From: an uncultured Granulicella sp.
Lineage (GTDB): Bacteria > Acidobacteriota > Terriglobia > Terriglobales > Acidobacteriaceae
Assembly (NCBI GenBank): GCA_937873265.1
Contig: CALMVL010000082.1
Span: 6,424-41,034, forward strand
Length of the DNA stretch: 34,611 nt
Direction of reading: 5' to 3'
Shown here: positions 27,071-34,611 of the stretch, one piece after another
Layout of the letters: each line of letters starts with the position of its first letter
How positions within the stretch are numbered: position 1 is the first letter of the stretch
Made by a program: the position numbers and the translations under genes
The notes under the pieces: model-generated
Told to the model about the DNA's origin: nothing
Databases searched by the model: none
The model's input: the letters and a program-made list of their open reading frames with translations, nothing else

Positions 27071-28030
27071 ATGAAGCTTCCGCTCGCCGCCGTCGCCATG
27101 GTGATCACCGTTACCTCGAGCCCGGCGCAGACCTCCGCCACAACCGGTGTCTCGCACCCGGATCCCGTCATCATCAACACCACATCAGACGAGACCGTGA
27201 CGGTCAAGGTCGCCCCCGCGAAGCCCTCAGCCGCGGTGCCGCAGGCCGCCCCGGCTCCACCACCGGAGCAGCGCCCCGAAACCGAAACCTACGGCCCCTA
27301 CGTCCCGTACACCGGAGCAAAGCTTGCTGGCCAAGCTGCCGCCGCAGCGACAGCCGACCCTGATGGCAGAGTTGTTACCAGCGTTCCCGATGTGCCCGGA
27401 GAGGTCCGTGAAGGCACACTTCTGCACGTCAAGATGCGGGAGCCGCTCTCGACTTTGACCACCACCGCCGGCTCAAGCTTTTCTGCCGAGCTCACCCAGC
27501 CGGTTGAGAAGAACGGCCGCGTGGTTCTGCCCGCCGGTTCCATCATGGAGGGCCGCGTGACCGAGGTGCACAGCGGACGCCGCATTTCCGGTCGGGCGTT
27601 GCTGCATCTTGAAGCGCACAGCGTTGTTCTTCCGGACGGAACCCACTACAACATCCGGGCGCAGCTGATCGACTCTGACCGCCTGAACAACACGGACGTC
27701 GACCGCGAAGGGTCGCTGGTGCGCAAAGATCACCCGAAGGAGACGTTGGCCGTGATCGGGGCGACGACAGGAGTCGCGGCCGTCGCGGGAGCCATGGTGG
27801 GCGGCGGCGTGGGCGCGGTCGTCGGCGCGAGCATCGGCGCCGGCGCAAGCACCCTTGTTTGGCTCAAGCAGGATCGGCAGGCGGAGTTGCCGGCCGAAGC
27901 CCGGCTCATCTTCAGCCTCACGGAGCCCATGGCGATGCAGCCTCAAGGCGCCAACTTGCACAGCTTCGCCGCGCCCGGTGCCTCGTCCGGCATCGCTGCT
28001 GACCATGCCGCGCTGGCCGGTCAGCCGTAG
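27071..28030 (+). CDS. Secreted glycine-zipper protein of unknown function
   Basis: The ATG at 27071 has AGGAG 8 nt upstream and opens with a short signal peptide (KLPLAAVAMVITVTSSPAQ). The 319-aa product has a Pro/Ala-rich N-terminal region. A beta-rich core follows (EGTLLHVKMREPLSTLTTTAGSSFSAELTQPV near 116-147, then RVVLPAGSIMEGRVTEV), resembling the TrbI/VirB10-like or outer-surface pattern of many acidobacterial proteins. It also has a glycine zipper hairpin (VGGGVGAVVGASIGAGAS, about 240-257) likely to sit in a membrane. No enzyme motif is seen. It converges with the kinase gene with 7 nt between stops. Confidence 0.8.
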   Translation: MKLPLAAVAMVITVTSSPAQTSATTGVSHPDPVIINTTSDETVTVKVAPAKPSAAVPQAAPAPPPEQRPETETYGPYVPYTGAKLAGQAAAAATADPDGRVVTSVPDVPGEVREGTLLHVKMREPLSTLTTTAGSSFSAELTQPVEKNGRVVLPAGSIMEGRVTEVHSGRRISGRALLHLEAHSVVLPDGTHYNIRAQLIDSDRLNNTDVDREGSLVRKDHPKETLAVIGATTGVAAVAGAMVGGGVGAVVGASIGAGASTLVWLKQDRQAELPAEARLIFSLTEPMAMQPQGANLHSFAAPGASSGIAADHAALAGQP

Positions 28031-28037
28031 AGTTCGC

Positions 28038-30521
28038 CTACTCGGGGATCTGCGCGAGCAGCCGCCGCCAGATCTTCTGATTGCGTCGAAAGTTCTTCTT
28101 CAAGTCTTCGAGGATGCGCTCGAAGTCGGCATGCCCGTTCAGTCGCTTCCATGCTGGATTGATTGAGAACCACGGGTAATTTTCGTTGCCCAGGTAGATC
28201 GCTCGGCGCAGCCAGTGCAGCGCCTCGGACTCATCGCCCTCGACCGCGAAGTAGGTCGCCAGCCGGTAGGCCATCTCGCTGTCGGCCTCGGCCGCCGAGA
28301 GCGTCTCATCCACAATGAAGCTGGCCGCCTTGCTGCGATCGCCGAGCTGGGCGTAGCAAAGCGCAATGGTGGGGTACACAATCCGCAGCGAATCGTCGTC
28401 GCGAATCGCTGACTCAAGCGTCTCGATCGCTTGCGTCAGATCTCCGGAGCGCATCTGCTGGTAGCCAAGCGAGATACGCAGCAGGGGCTGCCTCGGCTCA
28501 AGCGTCAGCCCTTTTTCGATTTCGTCGGACGCCAGCTCCAACTGGTTCTGGTAGTGGTACACGCGAGCGCGGTGGTTGTAGATCATCGCCGCATTGGCCG
28601 GGTTCAGCCGCAGCGAAATGTTGAATTGGTCGAGCGCGTCATCGTACATTCCGTCGCCCCGCAGCGTGGTGCCGGCAACCAGGTGCACATTCCAGTCGTT
28701 CGCCGCCGTCTGCAGCAGGCGCTCAATGCCGTGCCGCGCCGACTCCTTCTCTCCTCGCGACAGGAGCATGTACACGCGATACAGGTTCGCCTCGACGGAT
28801 GTCGGATCAAGCGTCAGTGCTGTATCAAAAGCCCGCCGCGCTTCCAGCACATGTTTCTGACCGCCCAGGCCGTGCCGGGCATACTGCAGATGCGTGATGC
28901 CCAGGCCGGACCAGCCTGGAGCAAAGTCCTTGTCCTGCTGGACGACCGACTGAAACAGCTCGCGAGCGCGATCCAGATCGTCCCGGCTTCCCGTGCGCGA
29001 AAGAAAGGATGACAGCACCGCACGCGCCTGCAGGTACTCCTCGGAGAGCGCCTGACCCAGGGACGACGCGAGGGACGGCGTTCGGGTGTGATCTCCGGGC
29101 GATCGGAGGTCGCCGAACCCCTGCAGCGTGCTGAACACCTCATTGCAGATCTCCGTCTGCACACTGATCAGATCGAACGAGGCTACGTTGATCGATCCGC
29201 CGGCGCGAACGCTCTGCCCCGGAACATCGAGCAGCTGCCAATTTAGATCAAATCCCTTCTCCGAACGGAGAAAGTTCCCGGCGAGCACGAACTCAACCAG
29301 TAGCTTGCGGCCGATGCTGAGCGGGTCCAGCTGCTGCGTCGGCACCGTCATCAGCGAACTGGAAGGACGTACCACCAGCGTGGGCATACGCGCCAGACGC
29401 GCCCCGATGGCGTCCGCCAGAGCGTAGCCGTAAAGCGGCGCAACATCGGCCGGTCCAAAATTCACAAACGGAAGCACCACGATCGTGTTCTGCCTGCCGA
29501 CCGCCGTCGCGGCGGGCTCGCGAAACCGCTCCGCCAGCATCGACAGAATGCCGGTCGAACGCTTTTCTTCCTCCGCCACGGAGCCGAGACGCCGAGCCTG
29601 CGACGCATTCAGGTGAGTTAGCCCGTCCCCGGGCAAGACGACCGAATCCAGTTGCATGGCCCGCATCACCGTCCGCAGCCCCTCGCGCACATCCGCCGCA
29701 GACGAAAAGCGCGCCGATGGTTGCTTCTCCAGGCAGCGCAGAATCACGCTCTCAAGCTCAACCGGCAGATCGGGGGCAATCTCTCGAATGGCCGGCGGAT
29801 CGGCAAACTGAATTGCGCGAATGCTTTGAAACTCCGGCGCATCCGGACGGTGAAACGGATGCCGCCCCGTGGCCAGTTCGTAGAGGATCAGACCGAGGGC
29901 AAAGATGTCCGACTGCACGCTGGACTGCCCCGTCACGAACTGCTCCGGAGCCATATACGCGATCGTCCCGCCACGCGCGGTGTACGTGGCAGGGATGTCC
30001 GTATTGCGCTTGGTAGCAGGCCTGGCCGGGTCGAAGTCCACCTCCGCTGGGTTCAGCCGGCGAGCGAGGCCGAAGTCAAGGATCTTAATGAGCCCACCAT
30101 CGGTCAGCATCACGTTGGCTGGCTTCAGATCGCGATGAAAGATCCCGAGCGAGTGAGCCGCGGCCAGGCCGTCCGAGATCTGCACCCCGCACGAGAGCAC
30201 GAGTTGCAGATTCGCCGGCCCCTCGCCGATTACCTTGTCGAGCGACTTGCCCGGGATGTACTGCATGACGATGAACGCCTCGTCCTCAGCCTCACCCACC
30301 TCATAAATGGCGCAGACATTGGGGTGGTCGATCGCCGAGGCCAGCCGCGCCTCGCGCAGCTGCGTGGTGCGCATCTGCTCCGGTGTCAACGTGCCCCGCT
30401 TCAGCAGCTTGATCACCACCGGTCGTTGCAGCAGGGTGTCATTCGCCAGAAACACAACGCCGCTGCCGCCCGCACCGATCTTGCGGACAAACTCGTACTG
30501 CTCAATCACGCGGCGCTTCAT
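28038..30521 (-). CDS. Ser/Thr protein kinase with FlgO/TolB-like and TPR regions
   Basis: The 827-aa protein opens with a PknB-type kinase domain (about 10-285): glycine loop GAGGSGVV (16-23), Lys38, catalytic HRDLKPANV (129-137), DFGLARR (149-155) and APEQF (191-195), so it is an RD kinase with all key residues. Residues about 345-480 resemble the FlgO/TolB-like region often seen after such kinases (NTIVVLPFVNFGPADVAPLYGYALADAIGARL). The rest is a series of TPRs ending in ENYPWFSINPAWKRLNGHADFERIL. No transmembrane helix is present, so it should be cytosolic, unlike many PknB proteins. Substrates are unknown. The ATG at 30521 begins the kinase domain almost directly. Confidence 0.93.
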   Translation of the reverse strand: MKRRVIEQYEFVRKIGAGGSGVVFLANDTLLQRPVVIKLLKRGTLTPEQMRTTQLREARLASAIDHPNVCAIYEVGEAEDEAFIVMQYIPGKSLDKVIGEGPANLQLVLSCGVQISDGLAAAHSLGIFHRDLKPANVMLTDGGLIKILDFGLARRLNPAEVDFDPARPATKRNTDIPATYTARGGTIAYMAPEQFVTGQSSVQSDIFALGLILYELATGRHPFHRPDAPEFQSIRAIQFADPPAIREIAPDLPVELESVILRCLEKQPSARFSSAADVREGLRTVMRAMQLDSVVLPGDGLTHLNASQARRLGSVAEEEKRSTGILSMLAERFREPAATAVGRQNTIVVLPFVNFGPADVAPLYGYALADAIGARLARMPTLVVRPSSSLMTVPTQQLDPLSIGRKLLVEFVLAGNFLRSEKGFDLNWQLLDVPGQSVRAGGSINVASFDLISVQTEICNEVFSTLQGFGDLRSPGDHTRTPSLASSLGQALSEEYLQARAVLSSFLSRTGSRDDLDRARELFQSVVQQDKDFAPGWSGLGITHLQYARHGLGGQKHVLEARRAFDTALTLDPTSVEANLYRVYMLLSRGEKESARHGIERLLQTAANDWNVHLVAGTTLRGDGMYDDALDQFNISLRLNPANAAMIYNHRARVYHYQNQLELASDEIEKGLTLEPRQPLLRISLGYQQMRSGDLTQAIETLESAIRDDDSLRIVYPTIALCYAQLGDRSKAASFIVDETLSAAEADSEMAYRLATYFAVEGDESEALHWLRRAIYLGNENYPWFSINPAWKRLNGHADFERILEDLKKNFRRNQKIWRRLLAQIPE

Positions 30522-30569
30522 CGTTCGATTATCTCAAGTGCAGCCGTGCTCGGTCCGCTTTCCGCGGGC

Positions 30570-30830
30570 TCAGTGCCGGTTTGGGGATTGGGACTCGGCT
30601 CGCTCCCATGGCCGCGGCGGCGCGGGGTCATCCTGCCAGCGCTGCCGCCGGCCGACCAGAAACATCACGAGCCCGAACACAAACATCAGACTGCCCCAGA
30701 TGAGGTTGAGGTTGATGCCCATGGACTTCGAGTAGATCGCGCTGTGGCGCGTAAACACACCAAAGACCGACAGGATCGCGCCGGTAATCAGAAATATGAG
30801 GCCGAGCGGAATACGAATATCCAGTCCCAT
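30570..30830 (-). CDS. Small two-helix membrane protein next to the symporter
   Basis: The ATG at 30830 has AGGAG 8 nt upstream, 14 nt after the symporter stop. The 86-aa product has two transmembrane helices (IPLGLIFLITGAILSVFGVF, about 7-26, and LIWGSLMFVFGLVMFLVG, about 43-60) and a basic/Pro-rich cytosolic tail. The position right after an SSS-family symporter suggests it may be a small accessory subunit; other SSS transporters are known with small partners, but no family match is recognised here. The open frame extends upstream in the symporter region as a shadow only. Confidence 0.78.
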   Translation of the reverse strand: MGLDIRIPLGLIFLITGAILSVFGVFTRHSAIYSKSMGINLNLIWGSLMFVFGLVMFLVGRRQRWQDDPAPPRPWERAESQSPNRH

Positions 30831-30844
30831 GCGTGTATCTCCTT

Positions 30845-32713
30845 TTACGCAAACACCAGGTTCAACATCACCAGCACGGCCAGAACGGCGATCGCCAGCG
30901 TCCCCGGCTTCTGGTACCAGGTGAGGTGCTGGTCCGCAGGCTTCGGTGTCAGCGAGTAAACCAGGCCCACCAACTCCGGCTCCGGCCGAGGCTTGGTGAG
31001 CAGGCTCACGGCGATCGTGACCACGAGGTTGATGGTGAACGCAAAGATTGCCGTCCAGAAATTCTGCGCCATGTCGCTCGGATACCGATGCACAACCGCG
31101 ATCCAGCCGCCGTGGATACCGGGCACAGCGTCCACAGGCAGCGTCAGACCATGGTGCACAAGAGCGCCCAAGGTACCCGCGATCAGACCCGAAAACGCTC
31201 CATGTCCCGTGGTGCGCTTCCAAAACATACCGAGCAGAAACGTGGCAAACAGCGGCGCGTTCACCAGAGAAAAGATCAGCTGGAGCGAATCGAGGATGTT
31301 ATTGAAACTGGTCACCGCGTACGCGGCGGCGATCGAGAGAAGGATTCCACCCACGGTCGCCATCCGCCCCATCCAGAGATAGTGCTCGTCGGTGCCGCGC
31401 TTGTTGATATACGACTGATAGATGTCGTAGGTCCATACCGTGTTGAACGCGGTCACGTTCCCCGCCATGCCGGACATGAAGCTTGCCAGCAAAGCCGTCA
31501 ATCCCAGCCCGAGGATCCCCGTCGGAAAGAAGTGCAGCAGCATCGCCGGAATCGCCAGGTCGTAGTTGTAAACGGGCTGCCCTGCGCTGTCCAGCACCGG
31601 CCGACCGCTGATGGGGTCGGTCTTCGGCGGAATGAGCCCATGTGGGTGCTCGTCCTGGACGACCTGACCCGCGTCCGTCTTGCTCCCCAGCTTGGCCACC
31701 GCGTCCCCTGCCGCGGCTCCCGCGACCACCCCGCCGATCGCCGGAGCCGATCTTCGCGAACTTGCGATCGGCACATCGGTTCGCATCCCCGACGTGATAC
31801 TCACCGCAATCAGCCCCGGCAGGATCACGAGGAACGGAAAAAACATCTTCGGCACGGCAGCGATCAGCGGCACACGCCGGGCCGAGTCCTGCGATTCCGC
31901 CGCCATGGCGCGCTGGATCACCAGAAAATCCGTACACCAGTACCCAAACGACAGCACAAAGCCCAGCCCCATCGCAAGGCCAACCCATTCCACCCCGAGC
32001 GGATTCGTGTTCGCATGTCCCATCCCTCGCCACGAGTGCACCATGCTCACCGGCAGCTGGTGCTTAATGCCCTGCCATCCGCCGACGTTGCGCAGCCCAA
32101 CCCAAACCAGCGGCAGAAAGCCCGCCACAATCAGAAAAAACTGCAAAACCTCGTTGTAAATCGCGCTCGTCAGGCCGCCAAGGAAGATGTAGCCCAGCAC
32201 AATGATCGCTGACAGCAGGATCGAAACATGGAAGATCCAGGCCTCCGGCATCAGGCCGTGGAACAGGCCAAGCGTCTGGATCAGCAGCGCCATGGCATAC
32301 ATGGAAATACCGGACGAGAAGACCGTCATCACCGCGAACGAGATCGCATTCACCGCCCTGGTCTTCTCATCAAAGCGCAGCCGAAGGTACTCCGGCACCG
32401 AGCGCGCCTTTGAGCCGTAGTAGAACGGCATCATGAAAACACCTACAAACACCATCGCCGGGATTGCCCCGATCCAATAGAAGTGGCTGGTGATGATGCC
32501 GTACTTCGCCCCCGAAGCCCCCATTCCGATGACTTCCTGCGCGCCCAGGTTTGCGGAAATAAACGCCAGGCCGCAGACCCACGCGGGGATCGATCGTCCA
32601 GCAAGAAAAAAGTCGTTACTCGTGCGCATATAGCGCTTCAGGGCAAAACCGATCCCTAAAACAAAGGCGAAGTAGACCAGCATAATCAGCCAGTCGATGA
32701 TCGAAAGTGTCAC
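30845..32713 (-). CDS. SSS-family sodium:solute symporter
   Basis: I choose GTG 32713 because GGAG lies 5 nt upstream and the first helix (SIIDWLIMLVYFAFVLGIGFAL) follows at once; an ATG at 32785 would add 24 unlikely residues. The 622-aa protein has some 13-14 hydrophobic segments with the SSS landmarks: SNDFFLAGRSIPAWVCGLAFISANLGAQEVIGMGA near the N-terminus, YGSKARSVPEYLRLRF, and GGLTSAIYNEVLQFF. The overall pattern is of the vSGLT/sugar-like branch, but the substrate cannot be fixed from sequence. A hydrophilic insertion lies around residues 330-400. It is followed by a small membrane protein in the same unit. Confidence 0.92.
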   Translation of the reverse strand: MTLSIIDWLIMLVYFAFVLGIGFALKRYMRTSNDFFLAGRSIPAWVCGLAFISANLGAQEVIGMGASGAKYGIITSHFYWIGAIPAMVFVGVFMMPFYYGSKARSVPEYLRLRFDEKTRAVNAISFAVMTVFSSGISMYAMALLIQTLGLFHGLMPEAWIFHVSILLSAIIVLGYIFLGGLTSAIYNEVLQFFLIVAGFLPLVWVGLRNVGGWQGIKHQLPVSMVHSWRGMGHANTNPLGVEWVGLAMGLGFVLSFGYWCTDFLVIQRAMAAESQDSARRVPLIAAVPKMFFPFLVILPGLIAVSITSGMRTDVPIASSRRSAPAIGGVVAGAAAGDAVAKLGSKTDAGQVVQDEHPHGLIPPKTDPISGRPVLDSAGQPVYNYDLAIPAMLLHFFPTGILGLGLTALLASFMSGMAGNVTAFNTVWTYDIYQSYINKRGTDEHYLWMGRMATVGGILLSIAAAYAVTSFNNILDSLQLIFSLVNAPLFATFLLGMFWKRTTGHGAFSGLIAGTLGALVHHGLTLPVDAVPGIHGGWIAVVHRYPSDMAQNFWTAIFAFTINLVVTIAVSLLTKPRPEPELVGLVYSLTPKPADQHLTWYQKPGTLAIAVLAVLVMLNLVFA

Positions 32714-32956
32714 AGGCTCTCCCGCAAGGAAGCGTCCTCCGCAAAACAGGATCGCTGCCGGAACTCTATCTACTTTGTGGAACACCGTCTAGCAAGTCTC
32801 CCGTGGGAGTACAGCAACTTGACCTGCTCGCGGACCCTGGGGCGACATTGCACATCCGAACCGCATCTATTCGGTACGACCACCTTTGCAGGCGCTCCTA
32901 CGTATCGGGGGCCCGTGTTCGTTACAACGTTTCACTAAGGAAGCTTGGTACGTCAC

Positions 32957-33382
32957 ATGGCACGCGCAGTTCTTCTGGTGGATGATAATGCCGTTCAGGC
33001 GGCGACACGGCAAGCGATCCTCAGGCGCGATGGCCTGTTTGTATTTGTAGCGCTCAGTCCCGCCCGGGCGCTTGAGCAGATTGCCGCGGCCGAGTTCCCA
33101 GCCGAAGTCGGTCTGGTCGTCACCGATCACATCATGCCCGGAATGAACGGGGCCGAGTTCGTCCGACACCTTCGCCAGACACACCCGGATGTGCCTGTCC
33201 TTGTCATCAGCGGACTCGAAGAAGCCGAGCCGGAGTACGAGGGGCTGAACATCGTCTTCCGTACCAAACCACTCCTCCCAGAACGTCTTTTGGCACTGGT
33301 TCATACCCTGTGTGCAGACGAACCCAGCAGCAGCGGGAACATTGATCCAGGCAACGCGGAACCGTCCACGCTTTCACGCTGA
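32957..33382 (+). CDS. Single-domain response regulator
   Basis: The 141-aa protein is almost only a receiver domain: Asp9/Asp10, phospho-acceptor Asp57 in VVTDHIMPG, Ser85 in VISG and Lys104 in RTKP. A short disordered tail follows residue 120. Such CheY-like proteins usually act through protein contact, often downstream of hybrid or FrzE/CheA-type kinases. The start at ATG 32957 begins the domain; a TTG at 32945 (with AAGGA just upstream) would add four residues and cannot be excluded. It is 55 nt upstream of ccmF on the same strand; no histidine kinase is visible. Confidence 0.9.
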   Translation: MARAVLLVDDNAVQAATRQAILRRDGLFVFVALSPARALEQIAAAEFPAEVGLVVTDHIMPGMNGAEFVRHLRQTHPDVPVLVISGLEEAEPEYEGLNIVFRTKPLLPERLLALVHTLCADEPSSSGNIDPGNAEPSTLSR

Positions 33383-33437
33383 CCCCGGCGTAATTGCCGT
33401 GAACCTCTGCGCTTGAGAGAATAGGGTGGAGGGTCTG

Positions 33438-34611
33438 ATGCCATCCCATCCCATGCCAGAGTTTGGTAGTTTTTCGCTGTTGCTCGCTCTCGTGTTGAGC
33501 GCCTATACCCTGCTCGGCGGAGGCGTCGCGCTATGGCGGCAACAACTCGCACATGGCTCATCTGACGCCGGTGCCCTCCGCCTCGGCGAAACCGCCCGCC
33601 GCGCCGGCATCTCGAGCTTCCTCGCCGTCCTCGGTGCCGCCTTCGCCCTGTTCTGGGCCTCGCTCACCAACGACTTTTCCGTCCAGTACATCCTCCATCA
33701 CACCAACCGCTCCCTCGCCACCGCCTACAAGTTCTCCGCCCTCTGGTCCGGACAGGAAGGCTCCCTCCTCCTCTGGGCGCTGCTCCTCTCCGGCTACGGC
33801 TTCGTCCTCCGCCTCCGCCACCGCGTCGACACCCGCCTCTTCGCCTACGCCTCCACCATCCTCGCCGGCGTCCAGGTTTTCTTCCTTTCGCTGCTCAACT
33901 TCGCTGCTCCACCCTTCGCCCTTCAGCCCGGCCCCCTCGCTGGGGATGGCTTCGGCCTCAACCCGCTCCTCCAATACCCGGAAATGGTCATCCACCCGCC
34001 GATGCTCTACCTCGGCTACGTTGGCTTTTCCGTCCCCTTCGCCTTCGCCCTCGGCGCCCTCATGATGCGCTACCCCGGCGAAAAGTGGATCCACATCACC
34101 CGCCGCTGGACCATGGTCACCTGGCTCTTCCTCACCTGCGGCATCTGCCTCGGCATGCACTGGGCCTACGCCGTCCTCGGCTGGGGCGGCTACTGGGGCT
34201 GGGACCCCGTCGAAAACGCCTCCCTCATGCCCTGGCTCACCGGCACCGCCTTCCTGCACTCCGTCATCATGCAAGAGAAACGCGGCATGATGAAGAACTG
34301 GAACGTCTGGCTCATCTTCTCCACGTTCATGCTCACCATTCTGGGCACGCTGCTCACCCGCTCCGGCATCGTCCAGTCCGTCCACGCCTTCGCGCAGTCC
34401 TCCATCGGCAACTGGTTCTACGCCTTCCTCCTCATCATCTTTGCCGTCTGCCTCTTCACCTTCTTCCGCCAGCGCGATCACCTCCGCTCGGAAAACCGTC
34501 TCGAATCCCTCGTCAGCCGCGAGTCCTCCTTTCTCTTCAACAACCTCGTCCTCCTTGCCGCCTGCTTCACCGTCCTCTGGGGCACCCTCTTCCCCGTCCT
34601 GTCCGAGTACG
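33438..34611 (+). CDS. ccmF: Cytochrome c heme lyase subunit CcmF (partial, runs off the window)
   Basis: The ATG at 33438 has GGAGG 5 nt upstream, and the frame stays open to the last base (391 codons seen), so the stop lies outside the window. CcmF attaches heme to apocytochrome c in the system I (Ccm) maturation pathway. The tryptophan-rich WWD heme-binding motif is clear: WAYAVLGWGGYWGWDPVENAS (242-262). The periplasmic histidines that ligate heme in known CcmF proteins are matched by His186 (MVIHPPMLYLGYVG) and His274 (AFLHSVIMQEKRG). Multiple transmembrane helices are visible. Codons end almost always in C with CTC leucines, unlike most genes of the window but like pdxT. Confidence 0.96.
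   Translation, partial: MPSHPMPEFGSFSLLLALVLSAYTLLGGGVALWRQQLAHGSSDAGALRLGETARRAGISSFLAVLGAAFALFWASLTNDFSVQYILHHTNRSLATAYKFSALWSGQEGSLLLWALLLSGYGFVLRLRHRVDTRLFAYASTILAGVQVFFLSLLNFAAPPFALQPGPLAGDGFGLNPLLQYPEMVIHPPMLYLGYVGFSVPFAFALGALMMRYPGEKWIHITRRWTMVTWLFLTCGICLGMHWAYAVLGWGGYWGWDPVENASLMPWLTGTAFLHSVIMQEKRGMMKNWNVWLIFSTFMLTILGTLLTRSGIVQSVHAFAQSSIGNWFYAFLLIIFAVCLFTFFRQRDHLRSENRLESLVSRESSFLFNNLVLLAACFTVLWGTLFPVLSEY

Noticed and set aside
30833-32212. A 459-codon plus-strand open frame
   Set aside because: It is a shadow of the SSS symporter on the other strand, with Arg/His/Gln-rich composition and no recognisable domain.
33558-34481. A 307-codon minus-strand frame and a 170-codon plus frame (33553-34065) at the window end
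   Set aside because: Both lie over ccmF. Their Glu/Gly- and Ser/Pro-rich sequence is produced by its C-ending codons; the true frame carries the WWD motif.

Overview
The window reads as ordinary chromosomal DNA from a GC-rich, Gram-negative, aerobic bacterium, most likely an acidobacterium of the Terriglobia type. This is inferred from LpxD and a PagL-like outer-membrane barrel, a CoxB/CtaD clade with the CTQLCGLGHYRM CuA motif, a Ser/Thr kinase fused to TPRs, many secreted TPR or Pro/Ala-rich proteins, a SET-domain protein and a DUF2382 stress protein. I see no tRNA, rRNA, CRISPR array, insertion sequence, prophage or integrase. Several start codons had to be reassigned, mostly to GTG or TTG codons with a good ribosome-binding site.

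Layout. 1-1.8 kb: pdxT (vitamin B6 glutaminase) and a YflT/DUF2382 stress protein, closed by a perfect UUCG-loop terminator. 1.95-6.1 kb: a cytochrome oxidase operon (coxB-ctaD-ctaE) with start/stop overlaps, continued by a 71-aa CxxC membrane protein and a lipoprotein that are candidate accessory factors. 6.1-8.1 kb (minus): a CCA-adding/poly(A) polymerase-type nucleotidyltransferase with a 240-residue Lys/Pro/Ala-rich tail. 8.3-11.1 kb: an unknown protein coupled to lpxD, a REC-PAS regulator and a small lipoprotein. 11.2-18.0 kb (all minus): an unknown secreted protein, ftcD, a PagL-like barrel, yebC with its own terminator, lysA, a zinc-ribbon/PspC protein behind a perfect palindrome, and a secreted TPR protein. 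18.1-20.0 kb: an unknown protein, a TPR/poly-Ser secreted protein and a SET-domain methyltransferase. 20.0-23.1 kb: the conserved dnaX-ybaB-recR recombination/replication operon. 23.1-26.7 kb (minus): eno, a DUF2059 protein and gpmI, an apparent glycolytic operon in which consecutive enzymes flank a secreted protein ending in a (Pro-Gln) repeat. 27.1-28.0 kb: a glycine-zipper envelope protein. 28.0-32.7 kb (minus): a soluble PknB-type kinase with FlgO/TolB-like and TPR regions, a small two-helix membrane protein and an SSS-family symporter. 33.0-34.6 kb: a single-domain response regulator and the start of ccmF (cytochrome c heme lyase), cut by the window end.

The functional themes are aerobic respiration (oxidase genes and ccmF), envelope biogenesis (lpxD, PagL-like, lysA), central metabolism (eno, gpmI, pdxT, ftcD) and DNA maintenance (dnaX-ybaB-recR). 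I did not find a clear-cut new defence or mobile system. The observations most worth following are the unusual residues in the oxidase core subunits, the two unknown genes at the end of the oxidase operon, the basic tail on the CCA enzyme, the SET protein with an intact post-SET motif, and the eno-DUF2059-gpmI arrangement with a repeat tract directly before a gpmI start that lacks its own ribosome-binding site.
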